Below, in pieces: positions 18,700 to 29,377 of a stretch of DNA of 64,000 nt. Each line of letters starts with the position of its first letter. Positions within the stretch are counted from its first letter, which is position 1. The position numbers and the translations under genes were made by a program. The notes under the pieces are model-generated. The model ran no database searches. It was not told the origin of the DNA and saw only the letters and a list, made by a program, of their open reading frames with translations. Source of the stretch: Legionella sainthelensi (lineage in GTDB: Bacteria > Pseudomonadota > Gammaproteobacteria > Legionellales > Legionellaceae); the NCBI RefSeq assembly GCF_900637685.1, contig NZ_LR134388.1, positions 2,057,501 to 2,121,500 of the forward strand, written 5' to 3'.

Positions 18700-19002
18700 T
18701 GTTAATTTGATCCATAAATAACTCTATATGGTTAAATTATAACCATATATTAAGGATAAGCAAATCAGATAAAGTTTCCTAGGACAGACAAGGTAGGTGA
18801 AACGAGTTTTTAAATTTGAGATCCTGCTTCATAAATAATGTACGTGCCGCAACACTCTAACTGGTATGTGCATGTATCTAGTCACATACGTACCCAATAT
18901 GAGTGTTTTGGCCATCTCACAAATTTCGGGCACGCAGAAGTTATGAACAATACCTATTTACACCATTTGATGCCAACACCCCGTGCTACGACAGAAGGCA
19001 GA
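18700..19002. other. Intergenic region between the chitinase and prpD genes
   Basis: 303 bases. A Cys/His/Tyr-rich plus-strand frame at 18838-19020 overlaps the prpD stop and lacks a ribosome site, so it is not called. A small palindrome GGTTAAATTATAACC lies at 18731-18745, next to the chitinase start, and could be an operator. Nothing else stands out. Confidence 0.35.
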
Positions 19003-20451
19003 TTATGCAATACTCCATAATTGCATAAAATCATCAACTTTCATCGCAGCAAGCGTATTTGTATCATTCATGATCTGAGCAATTTTTTCTACACGATCCG
19101 CAGTAAATTGGGTACTTAAATTCCTTTTAAATTTGGTTAATAAAACGGGAATACCCTCATCACGTCGACGCTTATGACCAATCGGATACTCAACGGTGAT
19201 TAGATCACTTTCACTACCATCTTTAAAAATTAATTTAATACTATTCGCGATTGAGCGTTTCTCTGGATCATGATACTCACGAGAAAAAAGTTCGTTTTCG
19301 GTTACATGCATTTTAGCACGCAAAACATCGATTCGAGGATCAGCTGCCACGTTGTCTTCATAATGTTCTGCTTTTAAATCCCCAAATAATAAGCCTATAG
19401 CCACCATATATTGCAAGCAATGATCTCTATCCGCAGGATTATGTAAAGCACCTTGTTTGCTAATAATGCGAATTGCAGATTCATGCGTCACTAGATCAAT
19501 TCTAGCTATATCATCAAATCGATGTGTTACAATTGGATGCAGCTTCACCGCACATTCCACAGCAGTTTGTGCATGAAACTCAGCTGGATAGGAGAGCTTA
19601 AATAAAACATTTTCCATCACATAGCTGTCATAAGGACGTTGAAACTTAAATGGTTTTTTACCAAATAATACATCATAAAATCCCCATGTCGGTACAGTTA
19701 AGGCGCTGGGATAACCCATTTCTCCGGCTTTAGCAATTAAAGCTAGCCTTACAGCTCTTGAGGTTGCATCTCCTGCTGCCCAGGATTTTCGTGACCCCGC
19801 ATTGGGTGCATGTCTATAAGTTCGTAGACTTTGACCATCAACAAAAACTTGAGACAATGTTCTCAACATCATATCTCTGTCGGCGCCTAGAAGTTGCGCT
19901 GCAACAGCAGCACTTGCAATTTTCACTAGAAATACATGATCCAAACCAACACGATTAAAACTATTTTCAAGAGCCAAACAACCTTGGATTTCATGTGCTT
20001 TAATCATAGCAGTCAGTACATCTTGCATTAATATGGGCGCATTACCTTTAGCGCAATTTTCTCTGCACATATAGTCAGCAACTGCGAGTATGGCACCTAG
20101 ATTATCAGAAGGATGTCCCCATTCAGCAGCAAGCCAAGTGTCATTAAAATCAAGCCAACGAATCATGCTTCCAATGTTAAAAGCAGCTTGGACAGGATCT
20201 AATTCATAAGTTGTGCCAGGAACACGAGCCCCACCAGGGAGTGTTGCACCGGGAACAACTGGTCCTAGCAGCTTTGTGCATTCAGAAAAATTTAAAGCAA
20301 GGATACCGCAGCCAAGAGTATCCATTAAACATAATCGTGCTGTTTCATAAGCTAAAATACTGTCAATTTTTTTGTTTAATACATAATCTGCAATATCAAT
20401 CATCACCTGATCATAATCAGGCTTAATATTATCCTCGACATAACCGCGCAT
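19003..20451 (-). CDS. prpD: 2-methylcitrate dehydratase
   Basis: A 482-residue MmgE/PrpD family enzyme that dehydrates 2-methylcitrate in the propionate-degrading methylcitrate cycle. The family features are a long helical N-domain with RWLDFNDTW (about residues 98-106), [13 protein letters not shown], and [13 protein letters not shown] near 230. It lies 141 bases downstream of prpC on the same strand, so it probably belongs to the prpBCD operon. The length is normal. The complete cycle also needs aconitase, which is elsewhere. Confidence 0.95.
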   Translation of the reverse strand: MRGYVEDNIKPDYDQVMIDIADYVLNKKIDSILAYETARLCLMDTLGCGILALNFSECTKLLGPVVPGATLPGGARVPGTTYELDPVQAAFNIGSMIRWLDFNDTWLAAEWGHPSDNLGAILAVADYMCRENCAKGNAPILMQDVLTAMIKAHEIQGCLALENSFNRVGLDHVFLVKIASAAVAAQLLGADRDMMLRTLSQVFVDGQSLRTYRHAPNAGSRKSWAAGDATSRAVRLALIAKAGEMGYPSALTVPTWGFYDVLFGKKPFKFQRPYDSYVMENVLFKLSYPAEFHAQTAVECAVKLHPIVTHRFDDIARIDLVTHESAIRIISKQGALHNPADRDHCLQYMVAIGLLFGDLKAEHYEDNVAADPRIDVLRAKMHVTENELFSREYHDPEKRSIANSIKLIFKDGSESDLITVEYPIGHKRRRDEGIPVLLTKFKRNLSTQFTADRVEKIAQIMNDTNTLAAMKVDDFMQLWSIA

Positions 20452-20592
20452 ATTATCCTCTTAATATATGACTATTCTGTTGAATATTTAATTCCATAGT
20501 TTGTGCGCAGCGCAACACTCTTTGAACGAAAATCCAAGGTTACACTTTCGCCTGCGCCCTGCTACATCAGCATTCCATATAAGCTGATCAAA

Positions 20593-21714
20593 CTATGACC
20601 CTCTTTTCTCTATTGGAGTAAACTGTTGAGGTTCTGGTCCGGTATACTCAGAAGTAGGCCTTATAAGTTTATTATTTGCTCTTTGTTCAAATACATGCGC
20701 AGCCCATCCTGTAATACGAGACATTACAAAAATTGGAGTGAATAAGAAAGTAGGAATGCCACAATAATGATACGCTGATGCACTATAGAAATCCAAGTTG
20801 GGAAATAATTTTTTCTCATTCCACATCACTTCTTCGATTTTTTCTGAAATATAATACAACTGGAGATTATTTTTCTCCTCACCTAAACGAAATGACCATT
20901 TTTTAATAATATCAGAGCGAGGATCACTCGTTGTATATACCCTGTGACCAAATCCCATAATGAGTGCTTTGTTGAGTAGCATTTTTTTCAATTCAGTTTC
21001 TGCTTCATCAGGACTCTTAAATCGTTCTATAAGGGCCATTGCTGCTTCGTTAGCGCCACCATGCAGAGGACCACGTAATGTGCCTATAGCACTAGTGATT
21101 GCCGAATAAAAATCAGCAAGAGTTGCCGCAGTTACACGTGCCGCGAAGGTGGACGCATTAAATTCATGCTCCGCATATAAAATCAAAGAAACATTCATCA
21201 TCTGAGCTTCTATTTTGCTTGGTTTTTTACCATGCAGTAATGTAAGAAAATGCGCTCCTGTTGTTTGTTCCTCACTTAAACCAGATATTTCTTTGTCTTG
21301 AAAGTGCCACGCATACCAATAGCACATCATTCCTGGAAACACAGCTAACAAGCGATCTGCAATTTGGTGTTCTTGTGAGAATTGTTCTTCTGGTTCAATA
21401 TTTCCTAAAAAAGAACATCCCGTTCTTAATACATCCATTGGATGCGTATTTTTGGGAATCAGCTTAAGTACCTTTTTTAAATTTTCAGGCAAAGCCCTAA
21501 GACTAACCAATCTTGCGGTATATTCAGTTAACTCATTTTGAGTAGGTAATTTTCCATAAAGTAATAAATACGCGACTTCTTCAAAAGTAGCATATTCCGC
21601 TAAATCATCAATTGAGTAACCTCTATAATTAAGGCCTTTCCCTGCTAGCCCAACTGTACAAATTGCTGATTGACCAGCAACAACACCGGCTAAGCCGCCG
21701 CTTTTAACACTCAT
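20593..21714 (-). CDS. prpC: 2-methylcitrate synthase
   Basis: A 373-residue type II-like citrate synthase of the methylcitrate group, condensing propionyl-CoA with oxaloacetate. Citrate-synthase motifs are visible: [16 protein letters not shown] with a catalytic His, and [14 protein letters not shown] with the second His and the following Asp region. The N-terminus [16 protein letters not shown] is typical of PrpC. The start overlaps the prpB 3' end by 11 bases, supporting translational coupling. Confidence 0.95.
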   Translation of the reverse strand: MSVKSGGLAGVVAGQSAICTVGLAGKGLNYRGYSIDDLAEYATFEEVAYLLLYGKLPTQNELTEYTARLVSLRALPENLKKVLKLIPKNTHPMDVLRTGCSFLGNIEPEEQFSQEHQIADRLLAVFPGMMCYWYAWHFQDKEISGLSEEQTTGAHFLTLLHGKKPSKIEAQMMNVSLILYAEHEFNASTFAARVTAATLADFYSAITSAIGTLRGPLHGGANEAAMALIERFKSPDEAETELKKMLLNKALIMGFGHRVYTTSDPRSDIIKKWSFRLGEEKNNLQLYYISEKIEEVMWNEKKLFPNLDFYSASAYHYCGIPTFLFTPIFVMSRITGWAAHVFEQRANNKLIRPTSEYTGPEPQQFTPIEKRGS

Positions 21715-22588
21715 TCTCTTCCTCCATCAATTGGTCCAGTTTTTGTTCATATTGATAATATCCGAGTACCTCATATAACTCTTCTCGGGTTTGCATCTTA
21801 TCAAGCATGGATTTTTGCGTTCCATCACTTAGGATCACACGATAGGTATTCAAGGCAGCTTGAGACATGGCTCTAAATGCACTCAAAGGATATAAAATTA
21901 AAGAGACACCAACACCTTTAAGCTCTTCTCGACTAAATAAAGGAGTTTTACCAAACTCCGTAATATTTGCCAGGACAGGCACTTGAACCTTTTGAGTGAA
22001 CATTTGATATTCATCCAAGCGAGTCATAGCTTCAGGAAATATCATATCCGCACCCAATTCGATAAAAAATAATGCGCGCTCAATTGCCGCATTCATTCCA
22101 TCAACAGCATAGGCATCTGTTCTTGCCATAATCACAAAATCAGGATCTTGACGAGCATCCACGGCTGATTTAATTCTATCACCCATTTCTTTCATGGATA
22201 CGATCGCTTTATTAGGTCTATGTCCACATCGTTTTGCGAGTACTTGATCTTCGATATGGATGGCAGCAACTCCAGTTTTTTCCATCAATTTTACTGTTTG
22301 TGCAATATTAAAAGCATGTCCCCATCCTGTATCTACATCTACGAGTAAAGGCAAAGAACAAGCTTCGGTAATTCTACGGGCATCTTCAAGAACTTGTGAT
22401 AAATTAGTCATCCCCAGATCAGGCAAACCGTAAGATGCATTCGCAACTCCAGCCCCAGAAAGGTAGATTGCTTGAGCGCCTGCAAATTGAGCAAGCATCG
22501 CAGAATAAGCATTTACTGTACCTAATACAGGCAAGGGTTTGTTCTCTTTGATTATTTGTTTGAAATATTTGCCTTTAGAATTGGCCAT
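21704..22588 (-). CDS. prpB: 2-methylisocitrate lyase
   Basis: A 294-residue isocitrate lyase/PEP mutase family enzyme that splits 2-methylisocitrate into pyruvate and succinate. It has the substrate loop KRCGHR (Cys near residue 122), the metal-binding DVDTGWG, and the C-terminal helix pattern. It is the first gene of a prpB-prpC-prpD operon on the minus strand. No prpR-type regulator is adjacent, so control of the operon is unknown. Confidence 0.95.
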   Translation of the reverse strand: MANSKGKYFKQIIKENKPLPVLGTVNAYSAMLAQFAGAQAIYLSGAGVANASYGLPDLGMTNLSQVLEDARRITEACSLPLLVDVDTGWGHAFNIAQTVKLMEKTGVAAIHIEDQVLAKRCGHRPNKAIVSMKEMGDRIKSAVDARQDPDFVIMARTDAYAVDGMNAAIERALFFIELGADMIFPEAMTRLDEYQMFTQKVQVPVLANITEFGKTPLFSREELKGVGVSLILYPLSAFRAMSQAALNTYRVILSDGTQKSMLDKMQTREELYEVLGYYQYEQKLDQLMEEENEC

Positions 22589-22645
22589 TAACTGTCACTC
22601 CTTGATCTTGAAAGCATAGTATTATGCGCTAATGAGACCTGCATC

Positions 22646-24661
22646 TCAATCGATTTTAACCTTGGTTCGAATTATATTTTTACGTAAAAATCGTACTGGG
22701 GATAAAGCGTAATGTAAGCTTCTTGGTAAAAAGCTTAGTTCATTATTAATTTGAGAAGCTAACCATTCTGCACATAAAGGAATAGAGGTAAGCCCTCGCG
22801 AACCAAATCCAGCACAAGCATATAGCCCAGGATAATAAGGCCCTGCTTGTGGAATCCAGCATTTCGCATTTTTTTCTAATCGTACATACTGCTTAAGAAA
22901 TTTATCAGCATCAGCAATTTTTCCAACTATAGGAAGATAATCAGGTGTTGATGCTCTAATTCCAGACCAGTGACCTATTACAGTATCAGACCATAAATTA
23001 TTAGGGGAAAGTTGCTTAAGCTTTGTCAAATTAGTTTGATCGTCCTCATATTTGATTTTAGCTATGGAAGAATTTAACTCATAAGTAGCACCAATTTGAT
23101 GCACATCATTTAGTGCAGGCAGTACATGTCCATCAGCGCATAGAGGTACTTTTAACTGGGCACTTTCTTGAGTCGAAGAAATGGCTGTCATTTGACCCCG
23201 AATAGATTTTATGGGTAGATATGCAGTTTGTTTAAAAGAATTTATTTGATGTCCATTCGCTAAAATCAGCACCTCTGTTTCCAAATTATTAACGATCCAG
23301 CACTTATCAAATTTTAAATCGGTTACCGCGGTATTTGTTATGAGGGAAACCCCTTTTGTATTCACTAAAAACTGGCATAAAGCAGGTGAATTTATCCAAC
23401 CTGATAAAGGGATAAATAGTCCAGAGTTTGGCAATGACAATCCTGCTAACTCCGATGCTTGTTCTTTTTCGATTAACATGCCTAATTCAGGATAATGGAA
23501 AAGCCACGTGCGTAAACTATTTTGTGCCGCTTTTTCCTTTTCATTATATGCAAGCAATAGAGCTCCATTTAATTCACCAATTTTGGTTTGATGTAAAATA
23601 CGCTGATATGTGCGTACGGCATATAAAAATGCTGTTAACATAAATTGAGTAAGGGGAGCACTATAAGCAGATAACTTGGGAAATAAAACAGCTTGTTGAT
23701 TTGCTGATCCCCCATTTCCTACTTCGTTTAATTCATCAATAACGGTTACTTTCCACCCTTTTTTTGCTAGAGAGAAAGCAGTAAAACAGCCAGCCAAACC
23801 TGCACCTATAATAACTGCCGATTTATTAAAAAATTTTTCGGGTTTCCCTGTATGCCAAGGTGTATGTCGTTTTGTAGTTATTGGTTCTGGGGGCCGAATA
23901 AAACAACCACATAACATATGTCGCTTTGATCCAAATCCTTTTCTTTTTTCAATCATAAACCCATAATCACTCAAACTTTTTTTTACGGAGCCTGCGGCAG
24001 TATAAGTTGCGAAAGTAGTATTCTCTTTCGATAACATAGCTATGGCTCTTATTAAAGAATCAGACCACATACTTCTATTTTTTGCTGGCGCAAAACCATC
24101 AAGATACCATGCATCGATATAAGAAGCTCTTAACTCATGTTCGAGTCTCGATTCACCACAAATCAATAATTGTTCATAGCATTCAAACGCATCACCAAGC
24201 ATTAATGTCAAGGTAACTCGACCTTCACAAAATGAAAGATGATGATATCCCGGAGTTAAAATGGGGTAATTTGCGATAAGCTGCTCTGCTTGTTTTATCA
24301 ATTGAGGCCAAAAAGCTAGACTTTTTATCAAATCATCAAGAGAAAGTGGATGTTTTTCACAAGAGATGAAATGAAGTCGACATGAGGATGGAGCATATTG
24401 CTCCCATAAATACCAACTTAAAAGAAAATTTAGACCAATTCCAAAACCAGTCTCGCCGATGGTAAAAACTCGCTGAGTATTCTTAGGAAATGATTGCCAA
24501 CGCTGAATCAGATTGTTTCCATGAACAAACACATAAAGGCTTTGCTCTATTCCTCCATCAGAAGAATGGTATATGTCATTATATTGAGCTGAAATAGGCA
24601 GAGCCCCAGACCAATCAAGCTCTGCTTTTTTAATAGGTACAAATAAATTACTCACATACAA
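22646..24661 (-). CDS. mnmC: Bifunctional tRNA mnm5s2U biosynthesis protein
   Basis: A 671-residue fusion with the order seen in MnmC. The N-terminal methyltransferase half (about residues 1-250) contains GETGFGIGLNFL (SAM-binding) and YLDGFAPAKN. The FAD-dependent oxidoreductase half begins at about 280 with VIIGAGLAGCFTAFSLAKKG. The enzyme turns cmnm5(s2)U34 of tRNA into mnm5(s2)U34. The start codon is overlapped by the end of the upstream peptide-transporter gene by 14 bases, so the two are probably cotranscribed. The length matches the family. Confidence 0.93.
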   Translation of the reverse strand: MYVSNLFVPIKKAELDWSGALPISAQYNDIYHSSDGGIEQSLYVFVHGNNLIQRWQSFPKNTQRVFTIGETGFGIGLNFLLSWYLWEQYAPSSCRLHFISCEKHPLSLDDLIKSLAFWPQLIKQAEQLIANYPILTPGYHHLSFCEGRVTLTLMLGDAFECYEQLLICGESRLEHELRASYIDAWYLDGFAPAKNRSMWSDSLIRAIAMLSKENTTFATYTAAGSVKKSLSDYGFMIEKRKGFGSKRHMLCGCFIRPPEPITTKRHTPWHTGKPEKFFNKSAVIIGAGLAGCFTAFSLAKKGWKVTVIDELNEVGNGGSANQQAVLFPKLSAYSAPLTQFMLTAFLYAVRTYQRILHQTKIGELNGALLLAYNEKEKAAQNSLRTWLFHYPELGMLIEKEQASELAGLSLPNSGLFIPLSGWINSPALCQFLVNTKGVSLITNTAVTDLKFDKCWIVNNLETEVLILANGHQINSFKQTAYLPIKSIRGQMTAISSTQESAQLKVPLCADGHVLPALNDVHQIGATYELNSSIAKIKYEDDQTNLTKLKQLSPNNLWSDTVIGHWSGIRASTPDYLPIVGKIADADKFLKQYVRLEKNAKCWIPQAGPYYPGLYACAGFGSRGLTSIPLCAEWLASQINNELSFLPRSLHYALSPVRFLRKNIIRTKVKID

Positions 24662-26177
24662 CTACTCGATTTGTAGTTATTCCTTTAGATTCTTGTAACT
24701 CAACGAGCTTTTTTTCTTGAAGTAATTCCCGTAATTTTGGAATTAAAATGAAAAGCACGAAAGAAGAACCTATAGCAAATAAACCTAACATTAAAAACAC
24801 ATGGCTATAACCACTATTTGTAAGTACCGGCGAAACACTATTTTGTCCAGCAATCATCAAGTTCGAACTATAGCTGGATAAAGTCGCACCAACACCAGAA
24901 TTTAACATCCACATTCCCATCATTACCCCTTGCAATGATGTGGGGGCTAAATAGCCTATCATAGCATATCCAATCGGTGAAATTAAAAGTTCACCAATAC
25001 TTTGTAAAACATAACTAAAAATAATCCAACTTGGGCTAACTAAGCCCTCATAATTAGCATAAGCGATCCCAATAGGTAATATAGCAAAGGCAATCCCGAT
25101 GAAGAGTAATGCTAACGCAAACTGGGTGGGAATATTAATTTGCACCCCATTATTACGCATTTTATGCAACAATAAACCCAATAATGGACCACCAATAACG
25201 ATAGCGACTGTATTAATATTTTGAAACCATTGCGGTGGAATAATCCAACCCGCGTACTCGCGCTGTACATTATGATCAATAAAAACAGTAAGTCCCATAG
25301 GCGCTATTTGATAGAGCATCCAAAAAATTGTTCCCACGATCATCAATACAGCAAAAGCAACCATTTTATCTCTAGCTTCTTTAGTGGGTTGTTGTTTTGC
25401 AAGATAGAGTATGACTCCTAACATCACAACACCTGTAATTAATACTAATTTTTTAGCCCAGTCTGCATACTGCAACATTTGTCCCAGGAAGAATGGAAGT
25501 AACAAAATCAGAAAAATACCCCACAGAATAGATTTTTTCTGGTTATATTTATCTTTTTTTGAAAAGAGTGTTTCTTTATCCGCTAATTGCTGCCAACAGT
25601 ACAAACAAATAATTAATGCAACTAAATTACCCAAACTACTGAGCAAGAAAAGTCGTTCATAATTTTGAGTCAGCTGGAATAGGCCACTTAAACTAAAGCC
25701 AACAAAAAAACCAATATTCATCCCTGCATAATTCATAAGAAATGCCGTTTCACGGCGAGTATCCTCAGGAGAAAAACGCTGGGTAAGCATACAATTCAAA
25801 CAAGTGACGTTCAAACCAGAACCTGTTAAAAATGCAGCCAAACCATAATATAGGAAGGTTAAATCGCTAAATGATAACAAAACACAACCGATGATTTGCG
25901 CCACCATACCTGCGCAAAATAAAGCTCGATTAGATAACAAACGACCACCCCAAAAACCACCGAGCAGATGTAAACCGTAGTTAAAAGCAATAAAAACACC
26001 CATGATGCTATTGGCAGCGCTTGCTTGCAATCCAAGCTTCCCCATCATGAATAAAACCAAAGTTGAATAAAGTACACTAAAACTTAAAGTAGATACTATC
26101 TGAATAAAAAACAAAGGGATAATCCCTTGTGGCATTGCTTTTAGGAATTCCTTTTTATTTGTCATTGTTGACGTCAT
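24648..26177 (-). CDS. POT/PTR2 family proton-dependent oligopeptide transporter
   Basis: Inner-membrane symporter of 509 residues with about 14 hydrophobic helices. The N-terminus FFIQIVSTLSFSVLYSTLVLF corresponds to the PTR ExxERF region, but the Glu-Arg-Phe residues are not kept: Gln and Ser occupy these places. GFWGGRLLSNR in helix 2 and later SIGELLISPIGYA are typical of the family. Imported di- and tripeptides would suit an amino-acid-consuming intracellular bacterium. An AAGGAAAG ribosome site precedes the ATG. It overlaps mnmC by 14 bases. The altered E1xxE2RF motif suggests a divergent subgroup. Confidence 0.88.
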   Translation of the reverse strand: MTSTMTNKKEFLKAMPQGIIPLFFIQIVSTLSFSVLYSTLVLFMMGKLGLQASAANSIMGVFIAFNYGLHLLGGFWGGRLLSNRALFCAGMVAQIIGCVLLSFSDLTFLYYGLAAFLTGSGLNVTCLNCMLTQRFSPEDTRRETAFLMNYAGMNIGFFVGFSLSGLFQLTQNYERLFLLSSLGNLVALIICLYCWQQLADKETLFSKKDKYNQKKSILWGIFLILLLPFFLGQMLQYADWAKKLVLITGVVMLGVILYLAKQQPTKEARDKMVAFAVLMIVGTIFWMLYQIAPMGLTVFIDHNVQREYAGWIIPPQWFQNINTVAIVIGGPLLGLLLHKMRNNGVQINIPTQFALALLFIGIAFAILPIGIAYANYEGLVSPSWIIFSYVLQSIGELLISPIGYAMIGYLAPTSLQGVMMGMWMLNSGVGATLSSYSSNLMIAGQNSVSPVLTNSGYSHVFLMLGLFAIGSSFVLFILIPKLRELLQEKKLVELQESKGITTNRVVVCE

Positions 26178-26298
26178 GACTTTCCTTGTTAGCTCAAGAA
26201 CATCTATGAATATGACATGTGGGAAAATTACTGTCTAGTATTTTAAAAATAAATTTTACAATCTTATTACCTCTCTGCTCACTGCCATTAAGCTACGT

Positions 26299-26327
26299 CG
26301 CCATCCGAAACAACGCCCAGGATGGCG
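26299..26327. terminator. GC-rich hairpin between hemL and the peptide transporter gene
   Basis: Perfect 8-bp stem CGCCATCC (26299-26306) with GGATGGCG (26320-26327). It lies downstream of hemL on the minus strand. No T-tract follows in that direction; a T-rich stretch follows in the plus direction. Confidence 0.45.
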
Positions 26328-26422
26328 GTTTGATTTAAGGGGAATGTTCTCTCTTGTCAAGTAACATAAAACAAAACCGTAATTAGAGAACCATGCTCAT
26401 TTCGCATCTAAAAAATATACCA

Positions 26423-27709
26423 TTATCTTTTTAGTTGGCTTAGCACCTCTTCAGCCGCCGCTTGTGTTTTACGAATTTCCTTTTCTCCATGGGCACTCGA
26501 AACAAATCCAGCTTCATACATTGAAGGAGCGAAGTAAACTCCTTTTTCCAACATGCCATGGTAAAACTTTTTAAATAGAGCCTCATTTGATGCAGCTACG
26601 TCCGCATAATTGGCAATATACGTTTTTTCTGTAAAACAAAAACCAAACATGCCACCTAGCGATTCAGTAAAAAATGGAATAGTTAATGCCTCTGCAACGG
26701 AGGCTAAAGCACTGGTTAATGCTTGGGTTGTACGACTTAATTCAGCAAAAAAATCTGGCTTTTCAACTTCTGATAACGTAGCAAGACCAGCTGCCATAGC
26801 AAGTGGATTCCCAGAAAGAGTACCTGCTTGATAGACAGGACCCTCTGGAGCTAAAAATGACATAATGTCAGCTCTACCGCCTAAAGCGCCTACAGGCATC
26901 CCACCACCGATTACTTTCCCTAAAGTAGTTAAATCAGGGGTTATATTAAATATGCCTTGTGCACCAGTTAGCCCCACTCTAAATCCAGTCATAACTTCAT
27001 CAAATATTAGTAGCGTTTTATACTGATCACATAATTGACGCAAACCCTGTAAAAATTTTGGCTCCGGCAAAACAAATCCCATATTTCCTGCTACTGGTTC
27101 AAGAATGACGGCAGCAATATCTTCTGGGAAACTTTCGAATAATTGGGCAACTTGTTCTAAATTATTAAAATCTGCAGTCAAAGTATGCTCAGTAACACTT
27201 TGTGGAATTCCTGGTGTTGAAGGAATACCTAATGTCAGCAGACCAGAACCCGCCTTTACCAGCAAGCCATCACTGTGCCCATGATAACAGCCATTAAATT
27301 TAATAAATTTATTTTTCTCAGTGAATCCTCTTGCTAACCGAATAGCTGTCATTGTGGCTTCAGTCCCTGAGTTCACCATACGTATTTTTTCAATTGAAGG
27401 AATTAAAGAAATAATTTTTTCAGCCAATTCTACTTCAAGTTCAGTGGGTGCTCCAAAACTCATTCCACTGTAAAGCACCTTGTTTACTGCCTCAATGACT
27501 TTAGGATGGCAATGCCCGAGTATTAATGGTCCCCAAGATCCTACATAGTCGATATAATTTCGATCATCAACATCAACAAGATACGCCCCTTTTCCCTGTT
27601 TAAAGAAAATAGGCTCTCCTCCGACCCCCTTAAAGGCACGAACAGGTGAGTTCACACCACCAGGAATAAGCGTCTGAGCTTGGTGAAATAAGTCTATTGA
27701 ACGCGACAT
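26423..27709 (-). CDS. hemL: Glutamate-1-semialdehyde 2,1-aminomutase
   Basis: A PLP enzyme of about 428 residues in C5-pathway tetrapyrrole synthesis, converting glutamate 1-semialdehyde to 5-aminolevulinate. The PLP lysine lies in [15 protein letters not shown]. Other signatures are [13 protein letters not shown] and [11 protein letters not shown]. The start at 27709 ([12 protein letters not shown]) is chosen because TGGAGGTA sits 6 bases upstream; an earlier in-frame Met lacks a ribosome site. hemJ lies nearby, but rubredoxin on the other strand separates them. Confidence 0.95.
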   Translation of the reverse strand: MSRSIDLFHQAQTLIPGGVNSPVRAFKGVGGEPIFFKQGKGAYLVDVDDRNYIDYVGSWGPLILGHCHPKVIEAVNKVLYSGMSFGAPTELEVELAEKIISLIPSIEKIRMVNSGTEATMTAIRLARGFTEKNKFIKFNGCYHGHSDGLLVKAGSGLLTLGIPSTPGIPQSVTEHTLTADFNNLEQVAQLFESFPEDIAAVILEPVAGNMGFVLPEPKFLQGLRQLCDQYKTLLIFDEVMTGFRVGLTGAQGIFNITPDLTTLGKVIGGGMPVGALGGRADIMSFLAPEGPVYQAGTLSGNPLAMAAGLATLSEVEKPDFFAELSRTTQALTSALASVAEALTIPFFTESLGGMFGFCFTEKTYIANYADVAASNEALFKKFYHGMLEKGVYFAPSMYEAGFVSSAHGEKEIRKTQAAAEEVLSQLKR

Positions 27710-27831
27710 AAATACCTCCATAAATTTTGGAGTGTATGGTACAACTATTCTGAATAATTGCAAAATACACAGATTGACTTTACATCTAAGCTTACAGTAG
27801 ATAAATTACACCCTTTTAACCGAGTGTCATT

Positions 27832-28008
27832 ATGCAAGAATATAAAAAATACATTTGTGTGATTTGTGGCTTTATTTATGATGAAGCTGAAGGATGGCCA
27901 GAAGATGGGATTGCACCTGGCACGCTATGGGATGATGTTCCTGAGAATTGGTTCTGCCCAGATTGCGGTGCGGGTAAAGAAGATTTTGAAATGGTAGAAA
28001 TTGAATAG
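27832..28008 (+). CDS. rubA: Rubredoxin
   Basis: A 58-residue iron-sulfur electron carrier. Two knuckles hold the single Fe atom: CVICG (Cys9, Cys12) and CPDCG (Cys42, Cys45). Between them are the typical [12 protein letters not shown] and [12 protein letters not shown]. The protein is cytosolic and passes electrons to partners such as alkane hydroxylase or oxygen/peroxide reductases; no partner is adjacent. It diverges from hemL and is followed by a long hairpin that may end transcription. Confidence 0.95.
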   Translation: MQEYKKYICVICGFIYDEAEGWPEDGIAPGTLWDDVPENWFCPDCGAGKEDFEMVEIE

Positions 28009-28018
28009 AAAGAAATGT

Positions 28019-28066
28019 CGTAAACGTGCCATTTTTAGCTTTATGCCAAAAATGAGCATGTTTACG
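28019..28066. terminator. Long imperfect inverted repeat between rubA and hemJ
   Basis: The left arm 28019-28036 pairs with 28048-28066 over about 18 positions, with one G-U type pair and one bulge. The loop is 11 bases. It lies between convergent genes and could stop transcription from both sides, though no long T-tract follows. Confidence 0.55.
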
Positions 28067-28096
28067 GATTTATTCATTAAAAATAAATTATGAAGT

Positions 28097-28516
28097 TTAT
28101 GGTTTTACCACGACTAAAATAACAATACCTATCAATAATAAAGTGGGCAATTCATTATAAATACGAAAAAAGCGCGTGCTTTTTTTATTTTTATCTTCAG
28201 CAAATGCTTTGTAATAATGGCCGCATAACAAATGATAGGTCCACAAAACAACTACTAAACCCAACTTAGCGTGCATCCAAGCTGCTTTAAGGTAATATCC
28301 TGGATTATAACTGAGAAGCCATAAACCGAATATGGTGGTTAAAAGAGCAGCAGGCCAAGTGATACCATAATAAAGTCTCCTTTCCATTATTTTAAATCGA
28401 TTAAGGCTAATCGCATCATGCGTGTCTGCATGATAGACAAATAATCGTGGTAAATAGAATAGGCCTGCAAACCAGGCAACCATGGCAATAATATGAAACG
28501 CTTTAACATACAGCAT
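28097..28516 (-). CDS. hemJ: Protoporphyrinogen IX oxidase, HemJ type
   Basis: A 139-residue inner-membrane protein with four hydrophobic helices. The N-terminus MLYVKAFHIIAMVAWFAGLFYLPRLFVYH carries the conserved His and the WFAGLFYLPR signature, and a second His region is KLGLVVVLWTYHLLCGHYYK. HemJ oxidises protoporphyrinogen IX to protoporphyrin IX in haem synthesis in many bacteria lacking HemG/HemY. It starts 2 bases after the stop codon of the terC-like gene, so they are probably cotranscribed. Confidence 0.92.
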   Translation of the reverse strand: MLYVKAFHIIAMVAWFAGLFYLPRLFVYHADTHDAISLNRFKIMERRLYYGITWPAALLTTIFGLWLLSYNPGYYLKAAWMHAKLGLVVVLWTYHLLCGHYYKAFAEDKNKKSTRFFRIYNELPTLLLIGIVILVVVKP

Positions 28517-28518
28517 AC

Positions 28519-29247
28519 TTATTTTCCCGATGTTTTTTTATTTTTTTGACTTGAGTGCTTTAATAAATTCAAAGACTCAACTGCTAAGGAGAATCCCATC
28601 GCGAAATATACATATCCTCGAGGCACATGGAAAGAAAAACCATCTGCTACGAGTATCATTCCTATTAAAATCAAATAGCTTAGTGCGAGCATTTTAAGTG
28701 TTGGGTACTTTTGAATAAAAGCACTCACAATTTCACTGGCAAAAATCATGATGAGGATCGCGCATGTAATTGCAACAGCCATTACCCAAAATCGTGACGT
28801 TAAACCCACTGCAGTGAGTACACTGTCTAAAGAAAATATAATATCCATTATTGCAATTTGTAAGATAACCATGCCAAATGTTGCTTTAAAGGAATGCATA
28901 TTCTTTTTAGGCTCTAAGGGTTCTTCTGTAAAATCATTATGAATCTCGTCCGTTGCTTTCCAAATTAAAAATGCTCCGCCAAGCATAAGAAATAAGTCAC
29001 GCAACGAAAAAGAAAATTGATCGATTGTGAATAATGGTTTAGTTAATTTGATCATATTCACAGCTAGAGCGAGCAACATCAGACGAGTAACCCAAGAAAA
29101 TGTCAGACCCCAACGCCTTGCTTTTTTTCTCTGATGCACAGGAAGTTTTTCTGATAAAATAGATAAAACGACTAAATTATCAATCCCTAAAACAATTTCT
29201 AATATAATTAATACAATTAAACTCGTAATAACACCTAGAAAATCCAT
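28519..29247 (-). CDS. TerC/Alx family integral membrane protein
   Basis: About 242 residues with seven or so hydrophobic helices. EIVLGIDNLVVLSIL and IMDIIFSLDSVLTAVGL are the paired acidic motifs of TerC proteins, linked to metal-ion (manganese or calcium) transport or insertion of exported proteins. The start at 29247 is preferred because GAGGA lies 6 bases upstream, while the earlier in-frame Met at 29265 has no ribosome site. It precedes hemJ by 2 bases. No tellurite-resistance genes are nearby. Confidence 0.9.
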   Translation of the reverse strand: MDFLGVITSLIVLIILEIVLGIDNLVVLSILSEKLPVHQRKKARRWGLTFSWVTRLMLLALAVNMIKLTKPLFTIDQFSFSLRDLFLMLGGAFLIWKATDEIHNDFTEEPLEPKKNMHSFKATFGMVILQIAIMDIIFSLDSVLTAVGLTSRFWVMAVAITCAILIMIFASEIVSAFIQKYPTLKMLALSYLILIGMILVADGFSFHVPRGYVYFAMGFSLAVESLNLLKHSSQKNKKTSGK

Positions 29248-29377
29248 TAAATCCTCTGATATCAAAATTTGGTCTATGATATAATCTTAGCCTAAGATTT
29301 ATAAAGGTAAATGATTCACTTTATTTATTTGCTTGGTTATAATAGGCATGTTTCGTCAATCTTTGTGAGATACTGAG

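Noticed and set aside
18838..19020. Plus-strand frame of 60 codons rich in His, Tyr and Thr between the chitinase and prpD genes
   Set aside because: It overlaps the prpD stop, has no ribosome site, and its composition does not look like a protein of this genome.
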